A stretch of DNA of 64,000 bases from Nitrospirales bacterium (GTDB lineage Bacteria; Nitrospirota; Nitrospiria; Nitrospirales; UBA8639), in assembly GCA_022825885.1 (NCBI GenBank), contig JAJDVY010000017.1, positions 62,001 through 126,000 on the forward strand. The letters run 5' to 3'. Below, piece by piece: positions 23,467 to 34,849 of the stretch (the stretch's first letter is position 1; the number at the start of each line of letters is the position of its first letter). The position numbers were made by a program, and so were the translations under genes. Below the pieces are notes generated by a model that was not told where the DNA came from, did no database searches, and saw only the letters and a list, made by a program, of their open reading frames with translations.

Positions 23467-23943
23467 TCAGGGTTTCCCGGATCTCCGTTTCATGGCTCGT
23501 TCCATTTCACGAGTGGCTTCGCGTTGTTTCACGGTCTCCCGCCGGTCGTGCTGTTTTTTTCCGCGCGCGAGCCCCAATTCGACCTTGGCGACCCCGCGTT
23601 GATTGAAATACATGCGGAGGGGCACCAACGTCAGGCCCTTCTGCTGAACTTTTCCGGTTAGTCTCCGGATCTCTTTCTTGTGCAACAACAGCCCGCGGGC
23701 GCGCAAGGGGTCATGGTTCATGATATTCCCATGACTGTATTCGCCGATGTGACAGTTATGGAGAATCGCTTTTCCTTCAGCCACCGTGGCATAGGCCTCG
23801 CGCAGATTGACCCGGCCTTGCCGGAGCGACTTGACCTCGGTGCCTTTCAGGATCAGTCCGGCTTCGACCTTTTCCTCAATCGCATAGTCGTGAAACGCCT
23901 TGCGATTGCTCCCGATCAATTTTGTCGTCGTATCTTGAGACAT
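23467..23943 (-). CDS. smpB: SsrA-binding protein SmpB
   Basis: The protein has 158 residues from ATG 23943; an upstream in-frame ATG at 23976 would add 11 basic residues not typical of the family. SmpB motifs are clear: NRKAFHDYAIEEKVEAGLIL, GTEVKSLRQGRVNLREAYA, HNCHIGEYSHGN and the basic tail with KRRSGKP. SmpB binds tmRNA and brings it to stalled ribosomes. The intact tmRNA gene is not in the window; only a tmRNA-3'-end-like piece occurs at 7515-7586. It is followed by engB. Confidence 0.97.
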   Translation of the reverse strand: MSQDTTTKLIGSNRKAFHDYAIEEKVEAGLILKGTEVKSLRQGRVNLREAYATVAEGKAILHNCHIGEYSHGNIMNHDPLRARGLLLHKKEIRRLTGKVQQKGLTLVPLRMYFNQRGVAKVELGLARGKKQHDRRETVKQREATREMERAMKRRSGKP

Positions 23944-24038
23944 GCCGTTTTGCCGGCTCCTTCGAGAGAGGGACACAGCCCGGTGTTGGCCCGGTCATCA
24001 ATTGACCCTACCCGATTGACAGCCTAGAATACCATTCC

Positions 24039-24503
24039 ATGCACGCCTTTTCCTCTTCCCGGTCAGTCATCAGGGAAATTTCTCACAGCCATGGGTTTGC
24101 GACGCGCCTCTGGGAGTATCGTCTCCAAAAACAATGGAAAGCACTCGTGGGCGAGGTCGTGGCGGCTCATACCCGGCCGACCCGGATCAAGTTTCGAAAG
24201 CTGCACGTGGCCGTGGACAATTCCGTGTGGCTCCACCAACTCCTCTATCTCAAGGCCACGTTGATGGAGAACATTCAAGCGCAGATGGGAGAACTCCAGC
24301 TAGAGGATATTATCTTTCGGATCGGCGAACTCCCGGAATCCCGCGAAGATGACGCCGACGGACCCGCTGAGCAGGTTGCCGTCTCTCCCGCCGCGCGGAA
24401 GACGGCCCATGAATATACTCGATCCGTCAATGACGACGAACTACGGGATTCGCTCACCCGAGTCATTGCCCGGGCACTGTCGTCTGGGCAAGATTCCAAA
24501 TAG
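24039..24503 (+). CDS. DUF721/DciA-like protein
   Basis: The first 95 residues fit the DUF721 family: LWEYRLQKQWKALVGEVVAA, then THxRPTRIKFRKLHVAVDNS and VWLHQLLYLKATLMENI. In many bacteria DUF721 proteins (DciA) help load the replicative helicase DnaB, so a role in replication initiation is plausible, and the origin lies 12 kb away. The C-terminal 55 residues are acidic and low in conservation. It reads divergently from smpB across a 63-base gap. A DciA role is inferred from family and size (154 residues). Confidence 0.75.
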   Translation: MHAFSSSRSVIREISHSHGFATRLWEYRLQKQWKALVGEVVAAHTRPTRIKFRKLHVAVDNSVWLHQLLYLKATLMENIQAQMGELQLEDIIFRIGELPESREDDADGPAEQVAVSPAARKTAHEYTRSVNDDELRDSLTRVIARALSSGQDSK

Positions 24504-24560
24504 CTTGCGATGGCAGGACGCAACGAAATATCAAGGATCGTTAACTTACAAGGTGGCCCT

Positions 24561-25328
24561 ATGCGACACTTGCAACCAGTCTTTTGCAGCTTGGCCGTTC
24601 TGGTGCTGGTAGGCATCGGGGCGTCGGTATACTCTGCCGATACCCTTCCCGATGCCACAGCCGATGCCTGGGATGAGACAAGAAAACTTTGCTTGCAGAA
24701 TGGCAGTCGTAGCTTGTGTGATGCCTTAATCGAAGCGTTGAGTGGAAAAGGGAAACTCTCTCTCCCTAGCTCTGGCGATACGCTCACGGATGCCATAAGC
24801 GAAGCGTTGGCCCAAGGCCAAGTCGATGACCTGATAAGGTCTAACAGTCGCGACCCCGATGTCGTGCAAAGTAAGGGATCGACAATGGGGCTGATTTTTG
24901 CCTGCTCGGAAAAGGGCAATGTCGACAACTGCGAGAAGATCAAAGCCAAAATCAACGTCGTATCCGCCCGCATTAAAGCCAGAGCCATGGCGGTTATCGG
25001 TGAGAAGAAACGGTTCCGGCATTGCAAGGAATCCTTAGCCCCAGTCGATGATCCCAAGGGGATAGTCAAGTGCTTGGAAGAGCTAGAGGCGATTCGGGCA
25101 TCGTGTGGAAAGAAAAAGGCCTGCGTGACTGACCATTTTACCGCCTATTCCGCGTTGTTGGTATACACGATGAAATCGGACGACAAAGATCGCTATGAGG
25201 CGTTTGTGTCTCGATGCCAAGAACAATACCGGAAATTAAGCGGCTTGGGGTATCGTGAAATCTGGGCATGCGTGCGGGATTATTTGGGCGTGTCCGATGA
25301 GGTGCCTGAACAAACATTAGAAAACTGA
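24561..25328 (+). CDS. secreted cysteine-containing protein, unknown
   Basis: With ATG 24561 the protein has 255 residues and a clean signal peptide (MRHLQPVFCSLAVLVLVGIG followed by ASVYSA). An earlier ATG at 24510 would add 17 residues before it. The mature part is helical and carries about eleven cysteines spread in pairs (KLCLQNGSRSLC, FACSEKGNVDNC, CGKKKAC), suggesting disulphide-linked helical hairpins in the periplasm. I do not recognise the family. It follows the DUF721 gene closely, but a functional link is not evident. Confidence 0.65.
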   Translation: MRHLQPVFCSLAVLVLVGIGASVYSADTLPDATADAWDETRKLCLQNGSRSLCDALIEALSGKGKLSLPSSGDTLTDAISEALAQGQVDDLIRSNSRDPDVVQSKGSTMGLIFACSEKGNVDNCEKIKAKINVVSARIKARAMAVIGEKKRFRHCKESLAPVDDPKGIVKCLEELEAIRASCGKKKACVTDHFTAYSALLVYTMKSDDKDRYEAFVSRCQEQYRKLSGLGYREIWACVRDYLGVSDEVPEQTLEN

Positions 25329-25410
25329 AGATACCCCACAAGATACGGTGCGGTAGGGGCTGGCCGATCTCAGGCTGAAACGGGTGACCCGTCAAACGCA
25401 TCTGACCTTT

Positions 25411-26037
25411 TCATTTTGGATGTTGAGGAGAATCTTTCCTGGGATATGGAATTTTACCCCAATCAGATTTTTGGCCATGAGCTTTGAAAATTTCCCAGAA
25501 CTGGGGAACGAGTGCTTCAAGTATTTCCAAAGCAGGTCGAAGCGAGTTTTTATTCAGGCTCTTTCTATCCGTTGAACAGCCATGAAGGATCTGGTTCCGG
25601 AGCACTCGAAGGCGATCAAATAGGATCGTTAGGTACCCGCGTAATTTTCCTCGATCATATGCTGTTTGTGCTTTCTCAAAATCCTCCTTTTGTTTTTCTT
25701 TGAAACGAGACGAAGAACCTTCTTCCCAATAAGTTCTTGAAAGAAATTGGTCTTTTAGCAGCCGATCTGTTTTTCGTTTAATGCCAGACAACGTTTGGGA
25801 CAAACTCCCGTCATCCAGTTCACAAATCCGGCTTAAAAACCATTTGATGTCATCAATGTCGTTTTTACCTCGTAATTCATCATGCCGCCCATACAGGGCA
25901 TTGAACGCTATCCAATAAGCCATAAAGGGACCATGGTAATCATCCCATTCTTGAAAGGTCTCAACCCGGCTAATCCAAGACTGCGCCCGATGCAGTCTAT
26001 CCCAGTAACCCTGATTTTCGTAGGTTAGTTTGAGCAT
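25411..26037 (-). CDS. HEPN-like protein with RNxxxH motif
   Basis: This 208-residue, mostly helical protein has an LRVLRNQILHG segment (R147-N148-x3-H152), the RX4-6H motif of HEPN ribonucleases. AYWIAFNALYGR (40-51) is the early helix common in apea-like HEPN proteins. HEPN domains act as RNases in toxin-antitoxin, Abi and CRISPR systems, so a defence or toxin role is plausible. No obvious antitoxin is adjacent; the nearest candidate modules are the BrnT/HTH pair 400 bp away. The family call comes from motif and fold pattern only. Confidence 0.6.
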   Translation of the reverse strand: MLKLTYENQGYWDRLHRAQSWISRVETFQEWDDYHGPFMAYWIAFNALYGRHDELRGKNDIDDIKWFLSRICELDDGSLSQTLSGIKRKTDRLLKDQFLSRTYWEEGSSSRFKEKQKEDFEKAQTAYDRGKLRGYLTILFDRLRVLRNQILHGCSTDRKSLNKNSLRPALEILEALVPQFWEIFKAHGQKSDWGKIPYPRKDSPQHPK

Positions 26038-26400
26038 AGGAGATTTTGGGAACGGAGTTAATGCGACCGGAGAAAATTCCGAAGATGATCAAGGGCTATG
26101 CCCCTTGCTGGCTTACGACACCCGGTTCCATAAATCAGCACCGGGCTTCGTTGCGGGAAGCATGTATAAAGAAGGGGCCAAGGGATTCCACTATTTTTTC
26201 TCCCCTCCACCCTTACTTTGTAATTCATGCCGTATCCGCTGTCAATGACGCCTTCAAAACCCAGCATCAAATAAGGGGTGGATATTCCGGTGGGGCTCGG
26301 GTCTTGCCGTATGTAGAATGAGGCCACGGCTCGGCCCCGTCGCGCGGCTTCCGGTTGTCAGTAAAGGAAGCGCACGCATCGGTTGGCGTCCCGGTCCATG
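26038..26400. other. gap with a decayed duplicate sequence
   Basis: There is no convincing gene in 363 bases. About 55 bases (26221-26275) are roughly four-fifths identical to 27925-27979, which spans the 3' end of the gene at 27958-28515 and the sequence after it (shared core CCGCTGTCAATGA and TTCAAAACCC). This is probably a relic of an old duplication. Confidence 0.4.
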
Positions 26401-26429
26401 TTGACTGAGGTAGGCCATTGGCCTATATT
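26401..26429 (+). promoter_or_regulatory. brnT promoter with internal palindrome
   Basis: TTGACT (26401-26406), a 17-base spacer and TATATT (26424-26429) form a strong promoter. TAGGCCA T TGGCCTA (26411-26425) is a perfect palindrome filling the spacer, an ideal operator for antitoxin repression. The predicted start (about 26435-26437) coincides with ATG 26436, so the mRNA may be leaderless. Confidence 0.75.
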
Positions 26430-26435
26430 CTTGTC

Positions 26436-26717
26436 ATGGAGTTCGAATGGGATGATGCCAAAAGCGACGAATGCTTTGCGCATCGCGGTTTCGACTTCGA
26501 ATATGCCGCCCGTGCGTTTCTCGATCCGAACCGGATTGTCGGCCGAGACCAGCGCTGGGATTATGGCGAGGATCGTTATCGGCTGCTTGGCGAGATAGAG
26601 GGGCGCGTGTTCGTCCTGATTTACACGATGCGGGATTCCGTTATTCGCCTCATCTCGACCCGCAAGGCCAACAAGAAGGAGGTCCAGGAATATGAGCAGA
26701 ACGCGCGTCAGGGTTGA
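26436..26717 (+). CDS. brnT: BrnT-family toxin
   Basis: From ATG 26436 (MEFEWDDAKSDECFAHRGFD) the 93-residue protein matches BrnT: FEWDxxKxxxNxxKHGxxF, then an AARAFLD segment, the RYRLLGEIEGRVFVLIYTMR strand pair and IRLISTRKANKKEVQEYE. BrnT is a RelE-like ribonuclease. An upstream in-frame ATG at 26418 would place the start inside the promoter, so I reject it. The HTH antitoxin gene overlaps its end by 26 bases, the usual coupled arrangement. Catalytic-type residues look intact. Confidence 0.9.
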   Translation: MEFEWDDAKSDECFAHRGFDFEYAARAFLDPNRIVGRDQRWDYGEDRYRLLGEIEGRVFVLIYTMRDSVIRLISTRKANKKEVQEYEQNARQG

Positions 26718-27027
26718 CCCCGATGACTCACGGAACCTGACCATGGGACGGGTTGATTACAAGGTTTTGGACGGAACGACCGAACGGGACCTTGCCTTGC
26801 AGCAACAGCACGACGACAGTGAAGCGATGAAGGACATGGCGAGATACGCCCGGCGGGTTCGCAAGCGTCTTGGCCTCACGCAACTGGAGTTCGCGCGCCG
26901 CATCGATGTGCCGCAAGAAACGATCCGCAACTGGGAACAGGGGAAACGCTACCCTACTGGCGCTGCCAGAACCTTGCTCAGAGTTCTCGACAAAGCTCCC
27001 GAAACGGCTTTACGGGTGTTGACCTGA
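26692..27027 (+). CDS. HTH (XRE-like) antitoxin partner of BrnT
   Basis: The N-terminal half of this 111-residue protein is polar. The C-terminal half is an XRE-type HTH (RKRLGLTQLEFARRIDVPQE at about 57-76, then TIRNWEQGKRYPTGAARTLL). Antitoxins of this shape pair with some BrnT toxins in place of classic BrnA. It starts 26 bases inside brnT, so the two are co-translated. It probably binds the toxin through its N-terminus and the palindromic operator at 26411-26425 through the HTH. The pair appears intact. Confidence 0.85.
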   Translation: MSRTRVRVDPDDSRNLTMGRVDYKVLDGTTERDLALQQQHDDSEAMKDMARYARRVRKRLGLTQLEFARRIDVPQETIRNWEQGKRYPTGAARTLLRVLDKAPETALRVLT

Positions 27028-27029
27028 GC

Positions 27030-27131
27030 TTCTCTTGTCTTGTCCTGACAATTCACGCCGGGGATCTCTTCGATCCAGCCAATCCACCAATCCTTTCGTT
27101 GTTGGATAAGTGCCGTGTACGTTTGGGCCAT
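27030..27131 (-). pseudogene. HicB-like antitoxin stub
   Basis: The first 34 codons read MAQTYTALIQQRKDWWIGWI and then EEIPGVNCQDKTRE, the start of HicB-type antitoxins. Beyond this the frame turns into the complement of the neighbouring HTH gene and no longer resembles HicB. It seems cut at the point where the BrnT module ends (27027), suggesting that module's arrival truncated it. No HicA toxin is present. Confidence 0.65.
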
Positions 27132-27211
27132 GTTTTTGTCCTCCCTTATGGGCTCTTAGCGTTTGAGTATCCCGGTACTTCCCTAGCCCTCTTTGTCGCC
27201 GAGGCGATTCC

Positions 27212-27628
27212 TCAATGTGGCATCAGAACCGGAATGACGTGACGGCTGTGTTTTCGATAGATACGAAAATCCTGATCCAGGGTTAACACTTTACTCTTGG
27301 CATGTTGTTCCGCCATCCGAACCAAACACGCATCGGCTAGGGACATGGGAACATCCGCATAGCGCTTAACCAGCTCTATGAGTGGCTGGACTTCCTGTTC
27401 CAAGTTGAAGATGGGATGAATGACTCCCCGGTTCACCAGTTCGAGGACGGCCTGGCTTCCTCCCGGCATGCGACGCATCAGAAAACAGGCTTCAGCCAGA
27501 ACCGCCTCACACGTGAGAAGCGGCGGGTTAATTCGCTCCCATTGCTGTTTTGTCCAATTGTGGAAGCGGTCGCTCCGGTTAAGAAACGCGACCAGGGGTC
27601 CCGTATCCACAATGACGGACTTGTCCAC
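27212..27628 (-). CDS. PIN-domain toxin (VapC-like)
   Basis: This 138-residue PIN protein has VIVDTGPLVAFLNRSDR (5-21, first Asp D8), EAVLAEACFLM (about 41-51, conserved Glu), MSLADACLVRMAE (about 95-107, Asp) and VLTLDQDFRIYRK (about 113-125, Asp). These are the four acidic positions of PIN ribonucleases. It lies five bases behind a ribbon-helix-helix antitoxin gene on the same strand. The pair seems complete and likely functional, in contrast to the two vapC remnants near 17 kb. Confidence 0.9.
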   Translation of the reverse strand: MDKSVIVDTGPLVAFLNRSDRFHNWTKQQWERINPPLLTCEAVLAEACFLMRRMPGGSQAVLELVNRGVIHPIFNLEQEVQPLIELVKRYADVPMSLADACLVRMAEQHAKSKVLTLDQDFRIYRKHSRHVIPVLMPH

Positions 27629-27633
27629 GTGGA

Positions 27634-27873
27634 TTATCGGCCAAAGCCTTTGAGATGGATTTTGTTGATTGACAGGTCTGCAGGGCCAGCCACGGTCCCT
27701 GCCAGATCATTGGCTAACTCAAACGCCGACCCTTTTGAGAATCCGTTGCCTTTTTCAAAGCAGACGTGAAGTGCTTCCCGGACGACTTCCGACCGGGTCG
27801 TTTTTCGTCGTTTGGACATAGATAAGACTTTGGCATAGAGGGCTTCATCGAGTCTAAGCGTTAAGGTTTTCAT
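27634..27873 (-). CDS. ribbon-helix-helix antitoxin
   Basis: From ATG 27873 the 79-residue protein starts MKTLTLRLDEALYAKVLSMS and continues KRRKTTRSEVVREAL, a textbook RHH DNA-binding domain (CopG/Arc type). An upstream ATG at 27906 would add 11 residues overlapping the operator, so the shorter form is preferred. The C-terminal half should wrap the PIN toxin encoded just downstream. A perfect palindrome lies 28 bases upstream. The pair forms a standard type II module. Confidence 0.87.
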   Translation of the reverse strand: MKTLTLRLDEALYAKVLSMSKRRKTTRSEVVREALHVCFEKGNGFSKGSAFELANDLAGTVAGPADLSINKIHLKGFGR

Positions 27874-27901
27874 GTTCCCGCCTTTTATCTTGTTTTTATA
27901 T

Positions 27902-27917
27902 GTCATACAAATATGAC
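27902..27917 (-). promoter_or_regulatory. operator-like palindrome before the RHH/PIN pair
   Basis: GTCATA CAAA TATGAC (27902-27917) is a perfect 6-bp inverted repeat upstream of the antitoxin start. RHH antitoxins usually bind such short palindromes to repress their own operon. Confidence 0.6.
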
Positions 27918-27957
27918 GATACTGTAATTCAGGTCGTGCCCGCTGTCAATGATGCTT

Positions 27958-28515
27958 TCAAAACCCGTCATCGAACAGGATCTGAATGTTCTGGCGTTGT
28001 TCGGGGATTGACGGGTCGGGAATGGGGCCGAGCCAGCCTTTGGTCCGGCCTTGATTATAGATGAAGCCGGCGCGGGCGGAGCGTTGGAATTCCCGGCGAA
28101 AGGCGGCGTCTTCGACGCTTATCTGCTGCCCCGCATCCGCAGGGGCACGCGTTTCCAGATAGCGGTGGAGGGTTGCCGGTTCGGTCCACTGGGGGTCGGA
28201 AAAGACGTAGAGAACGACTTCCCGATAGAGCGTACCCGGATCGTCCGGCGTGGTGGGGCGCACTTTCATGGACCGGAAATCATGGTCGGTCAGGCCGACT
28301 TTTCGGAACCGCCGGATGAGGGTTGTAATCTCCGGATCGCTGGTCCATGCCGGGACGTGGACGGCCACCACCGCGCCCTCCTGTCCTCCAATGCTGAAAG
28401 GCGGAATGGTGCGGTCGGGTCTGGACAGGAACATGCCCCCTGCAATCAGTGTCAGACCGCCCAGTAATACCGTGAGTCCTATCTTGACGACGGGGTCGAA
28501 CGGTTTTTTGGGCAT
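27958..28515 (-). CDS. membrane-anchored hypothetical protein
   Basis: This 185-residue protein has one N-terminal membrane span (IGLTVLLGGLTLIAGGMFLS, about 12-31) and a mixed alpha/beta exterior domain with DPQWTEPATLHRYL near 107 and YNQGRTKGWLGPIPD near 153. It is probably anchored facing the periplasm. I know no family for it. Its last bases and downstream flank are duplicated in degraded form at 26221-26275. It is 115 bases from gyrA, with REP-like sequence between, so co-transcription with gyrA is doubtful. Confidence 0.6.
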   Translation of the reverse strand: MPKKPFDPVVKIGLTVLLGGLTLIAGGMFLSRPDRTIPPFSIGGQEGAVVAVHVPAWTSDPEITTLIRRFRKVGLTDHDFRSMKVRPTTPDDPGTLYREVVLYVFSDPQWTEPATLHRYLETRAPADAGQQISVEDAAFRREFQRSARAGFIYNQGRTKGWLGPIPDPSIPEQRQNIQILFDDGF

Positions 28516-28630
28516 GGGAAAGACACAACTGCGAGATTCCTCGCTCCGCTCGGAATGACAGAAGGAAAGAAAGGGTTGACAGAGAGGTACAGCATGAGTG
28601 ACCCGTTACAAGCCGGCACGGCAGATTCCG

Positions 28631-31126
28631 TTATGCAGACCCGGCTGTCTCTGCCGCTTGGCCTGTGCCGTTGTTCCCATCGCTCCCTTCGTCCTCGCCG
28701 CTCTCGGCGAGTTTCGCCACGTCTACGACCCGGTCGGTCTCTTCCATGTCGATGAGACGAACCCCTTGCGCATTGCGCCCGATGTCCCGGAGATCTTCGA
28801 TTTTCGTCCTGAGGATTTTGCCTTCGGACGTCATGATCATAATTTCATCAGATTCCTTGACTTGATGAAAGGAAACGGCCGGTCCGTTTTTCTCGGTGAT
28901 CCTGAGACTGATCAGCCCGCGGCCCGCCCGGCCTTGCGTCCGGTATTCGGTGGCGATCGTTCGCTTCCCGAACCCCTTTTCGGTCACGGTCAGGATTGAC
29001 GCCTCGACCTGCGGCTGGATAATGACCATCCCAATAACGTGATTGGTATCATCCAAGCGAATGCCCTTGACCCCTCGAGCGGTCCGGCCCACCGGCCGGA
29101 CGGCCCGTTCTCCAAACCGGATGACCAGTCCTTCCCTGGTGCCCAGCATGATGTCGCTCCGGCCGTCCGTGATTTCCACGCCGATGAGCTTGTCCCCTTC
29201 CTCCAAGGTCAGAGCAATGATCCCACCCTGCCGGGGGTTCCCGTAGGCGGATAACTTCGTCTTCTTGATATACCCCATGCGGGTCGCCATCACGACGTAC
29301 AAGTCGTCGGGGAATTCCCGAACCGGCAGCGTGGTGGTCACCCGTTCGTCCGGACCCAGGGCCAGCAGGTTGACCATGGCCTTGCCTTTGCTGGTCCGGC
29401 CGGCTTCGGGCAGTTCATGCAGTTTGAGCCAATACACTTTTCCCGCATTGGTAAAGAACAGGATGAAATCATGCGTCGAGGCGGTAAAGATCTTTTCGAC
29501 GAAATCCTCTTCCTTGACCCCCATGCCGATCTTGCCTTTTCCGCCGCGACGCTGCGCCCGGTATTCGGACACGGGATGGCGTTTGATGTAGCCTTCGTGG
29601 GAGATGCTGACGGCCATGGGTTCATCCGCGATCAGGTCTTCCACGTTAATCTCCGCTTCTTGCGGAACGATCCGGGTGCGGCGTTCATCCTGATAGGCGT
29701 TCTGCAGTTCAATCAGCTCGTCCTTGATGACCTGTTTGACCAAATCTTCCGAACCCAGGATCGCCTGCAACGAGGCGATCCTGGCCTTCAGTTCTTCATA
29801 CTCTTCGGAGAGTTTGCGTTGTTCGAGTTGCGTCAAGCGTTGGAGCCGCATGTCCAAAATAGCCTGAGCCTGAATCGCCGAGAGCGGGAATTCTCGCGTG
29901 AGGCCCGTCTTGGCTTCGTCGGGCGACGCCGCCCCGCGGATCAACGCAATCACGGCATCCAAGTGCGCCAACGCCACCGTGAGGCCTTCGAGAATATGAG
30001 CGCGCTCCTGGGCTTTCCGTAACTCGTAGGCGGTTCGTCGAACGACCACTTCGCGGCGATGCTCGAGAAACGCCACCAGGATCCGTTTCAGGTTCAAAAT
30101 CTCCGGGCGGTTATTCACGAGCGCGAGCATGATGACGCCGAACGTATTCTGGAGTTGAGTGTGTTTGTACAACTGGTTCAGGATGACGGGCGGGAGCTCG
30201 CCCTTTTTGAGTTCGATCACCACGCGAATACCGTCCCGGTCCGATTCATCACGAATGTCGGAAATGCCTTCCACGCGCTTCTCCTGCACCAACTCGGCAA
30301 TTTTCTCCAGCAGCTTGGCCTTGTTCACCTGATACGGGATTTCGGTCACGATGATGCTCGACCGGTCCCGCTTCTCATCGGTTTCCACGTGCGTCCTGGC
30401 GCGGATGGTCAACAGGCCTCGCCCGTGTTCATAGGCGTCTTTGATGCCTTGCGTTCCATAGATGAATCCGGCCGTGGGAAAATCCGGTCCCGGGATCATG
30501 CCCATCAAGTCCGCAATTGACGTCCCTGGATTCTCAAGGAGGTGGATCAGGGCGGTCAGGACTTCTCCGAGATTATGCGTGGGAATGTTGGTGGCGTAGC
30601 CCACGGCGATCCCGCCGGCGCCGTTGATCAACAGGTTGGGCGCCTTGGCCGGCAGGACCAGCGGTTCGACGTCCGATTCATCATACGTGGGGCCGAAATC
30701 CACCGTTTCCCGATCGATGTCCGCCAGCATTTCGCCGGCCAACCTCGTGAGCCGCGCTTCGGTGTAGCGCATGGCTGCCGGCGGGTCACCGTCCACCGAT
30801 CCGTAATTCCCCTGGCCGTCCACCAGGGTATAACGCATGTTGAAGTCCTGAGCCATGCGCACCTGCGTATCGTAAATGGCGGAATCGCCATGGGGATGAT
30901 AGTTCCCCATGATTTCCCCCACGATCTTGGCCGACTTGCGGTAGGCTCTGTTGTGCGCCAAGCCCATTTGGTTCATGCCGTACAGGATACGCCGGTGTAC
31001 GGGCTTTAGCCCGTCACGGACGTCCGGCAGGGCGCGGCCGACGATGACGCTCATGGCGTAATCCATGTACGACAAGCGCATCTCGTCTTCGATGGCGACT
31101 TGAGTGAAACGTTCTTCGGTGGGCAT
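28631..31126 (-). CDS. gyrA: DNA gyrase subunit A
   Basis: The protein has 831 residues from ATG 31126 (MPTEERFTQVAIEDEMRLSY). The frame extends 34 codons further up, but that part overlaps gyrB and is not GyrA-like. The catalytic Tyr is Y121 (AAMRYTEARL). The GyrA box QRRGGKG is present near residue 530, which separates gyrase from topoisomerase IV. The quinolone-resistance region reads GDSAIYD with S82 and D86, the susceptible-type residues. Gyrase introduces negative supercoils. gyrB ends 31 bases upstream in the same direction. The C-terminal tail is acidic and Gly-rich. Confidence 0.98.
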   Translation of the reverse strand: MPTEERFTQVAIEDEMRLSYMDYAMSVIVGRALPDVRDGLKPVHRRILYGMNQMGLAHNRAYRKSAKIVGEIMGNYHPHGDSAIYDTQVRMAQDFNMRYTLVDGQGNYGSVDGDPPAAMRYTEARLTRLAGEMLADIDRETVDFGPTYDESDVEPLVLPAKAPNLLINGAGGIAVGYATNIPTHNLGEVLTALIHLLENPGTSIADLMGMIPGPDFPTAGFIYGTQGIKDAYEHGRGLLTIRARTHVETDEKRDRSSIIVTEIPYQVNKAKLLEKIAELVQEKRVEGISDIRDESDRDGIRVVIELKKGELPPVILNQLYKHTQLQNTFGVIMLALVNNRPEILNLKRILVAFLEHRREVVVRRTAYELRKAQERAHILEGLTVALAHLDAVIALIRGAASPDEAKTGLTREFPLSAIQAQAILDMRLQRLTQLEQRKLSEEYEELKARIASLQAILGSEDLVKQVIKDELIELQNAYQDERRTRIVPQEAEINVEDLIADEPMAVSISHEGYIKRHPVSEYRAQRRGGKGKIGMGVKEEDFVEKIFTASTHDFILFFTNAGKVYWLKLHELPEAGRTSKGKAMVNLLALGPDERVTTTLPVREFPDDLYVVMATRMGYIKKTKLSAYGNPRQGGIIALTLEEGDKLIGVEITDGRSDIMLGTREGLVIRFGERAVRPVGRTARGVKGIRLDDTNHVIGMVIIQPQVEASILTVTEKGFGKRTIATEYRTQGRAGRGLISLRITEKNGPAVSFHQVKESDEIMIMTSEGKILRTKIEDLRDIGRNAQGVRLIDMEETDRVVDVAKLAESGEDEGSDGNNGTGQAAETAGSA

Positions 31127-31157
31127 CGTGGGTGGAGGGGATGGGGGTTCCTGGCGA

Positions 31158-34833
<3,676 letters not shown>

Positions 34834-34849
34834 GAGAGGCTCCCTTCTG

